NCBI RefSeq assembly: GCF_000745185.1
Contig: NZ_JQNJ01000001.1
Location: 372,001-436,000 of the forward strand
Direction: 5' to 3'
From: Muricauda sp. MAR_2010_75
Lineage (GTDB): Bacteria > Bacteroidota > Bacteroidia > Flavobacteriales > Flavobacteriaceae
DNA length: 64,000 nt
Position numbers and translations under genes: made by a program. Position 1 is the stretch's first letter; every line of letters begins with the position of its first letter. Positions 63,969 to 64,000 of the stretch are shown in pieces. A model generated the notes under the pieces. The model worked only from the letters and a program-made list of their open reading frames with translations, did not search any database and was not told the DNA's origin.

Positions 63969-64000
63969 ATGCCAAAATATCTATTGGAAAACCAAAGTTC

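Overview
The window looks like a chromosome segment of a marine member of the Flavobacteriaceae (Bacteroidota), plausibly near Muricauda/Flagellimonas, Maribacter or Zobellia; the genus is inference. Supporting features are two SusC/SusD pairs, a FecI-type sigma factor with a FecR anti-sigma factor, two proteins with gliding-associated (type IX secretion, type B) C-terminal domains, an archaeal/eukaryote-type prolyl-tRNA synthetase, Rho with a long basic insert, DUF1599, DUF4293, DUF3667 and BT_3928-type proteins, and sulfatases with their own formylglycine-generating enzyme.

Bases 1-34,000 are accessory. A truncated CE1-like esterase opens the window. Two direct copies of one IS3-family element (608-1903 and 3208-4095) bracket an AT-rich GH-A-like lipoprotein gene. 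The second copy is an exact 408-bp deletion derivative in which the HTH end of OrfA is fused in frame to the DDE part of OrfB. An SGNH acetylesterase, a divergent sigma factor, FecR, SusC and SusD follow (4.4-12.2 kb). On the minus strand (18.9 to 13.3 kb) lies an operon of two S1 sulfatases, a lipoprotein FGE and a GH3 glycosidase. The GH3 gene is dead: nonsense codon 4, a frameshift, and its 3' end lost at a junction with an IS5-like remnant. IS21 fragments lie beyond both ends of this operon and a decayed IS481-like element sits just upstream of it. Together these suggest a sulfated-polysaccharide utilization locus partly eroded by mobile elements.

Bases 20.7-28 kb hold a Tat-exported enolase-superfamily enzyme preceded by a hexanucleotide repeat, a GNAT acetyltransferase, and a small ECF41 regulon: sigma factor, azoR-like reductase, cupin, and a RidA protein fused to an NTF2/SnoaL-like domain. 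Both the sigma gene and the azoR operon have a TGTCAC-type box followed by exactly 16 nt and TGTC, matching the known ECF41 promoter. An AraC-type membrane regulator with a perfect upstream inverted repeat follows. A second SusC/SusD/lipoprotein operon (28-34 kb) is preceded by a Crp/Fnr-type regulator.

Bases 35-64 kb are mostly housekeeping: clpS-prmA-tpiA-BT_3928-DUF1599; folP-cdaA-DUF3667; truA with an ABC exporter; a phosphodiesterase; rho; rpsT; two identical tRNA-Glu genes; proS; folE; cysS; yidD; lgt and a DUF192 lipoprotein. Between them are less familiar genes: tandem paralogous membrane proteins, a Trp/Tyr/Gly- then Ser/Arg-rich lipoprotein, a FadL-like porin and two tandem type IX cargo proteins.
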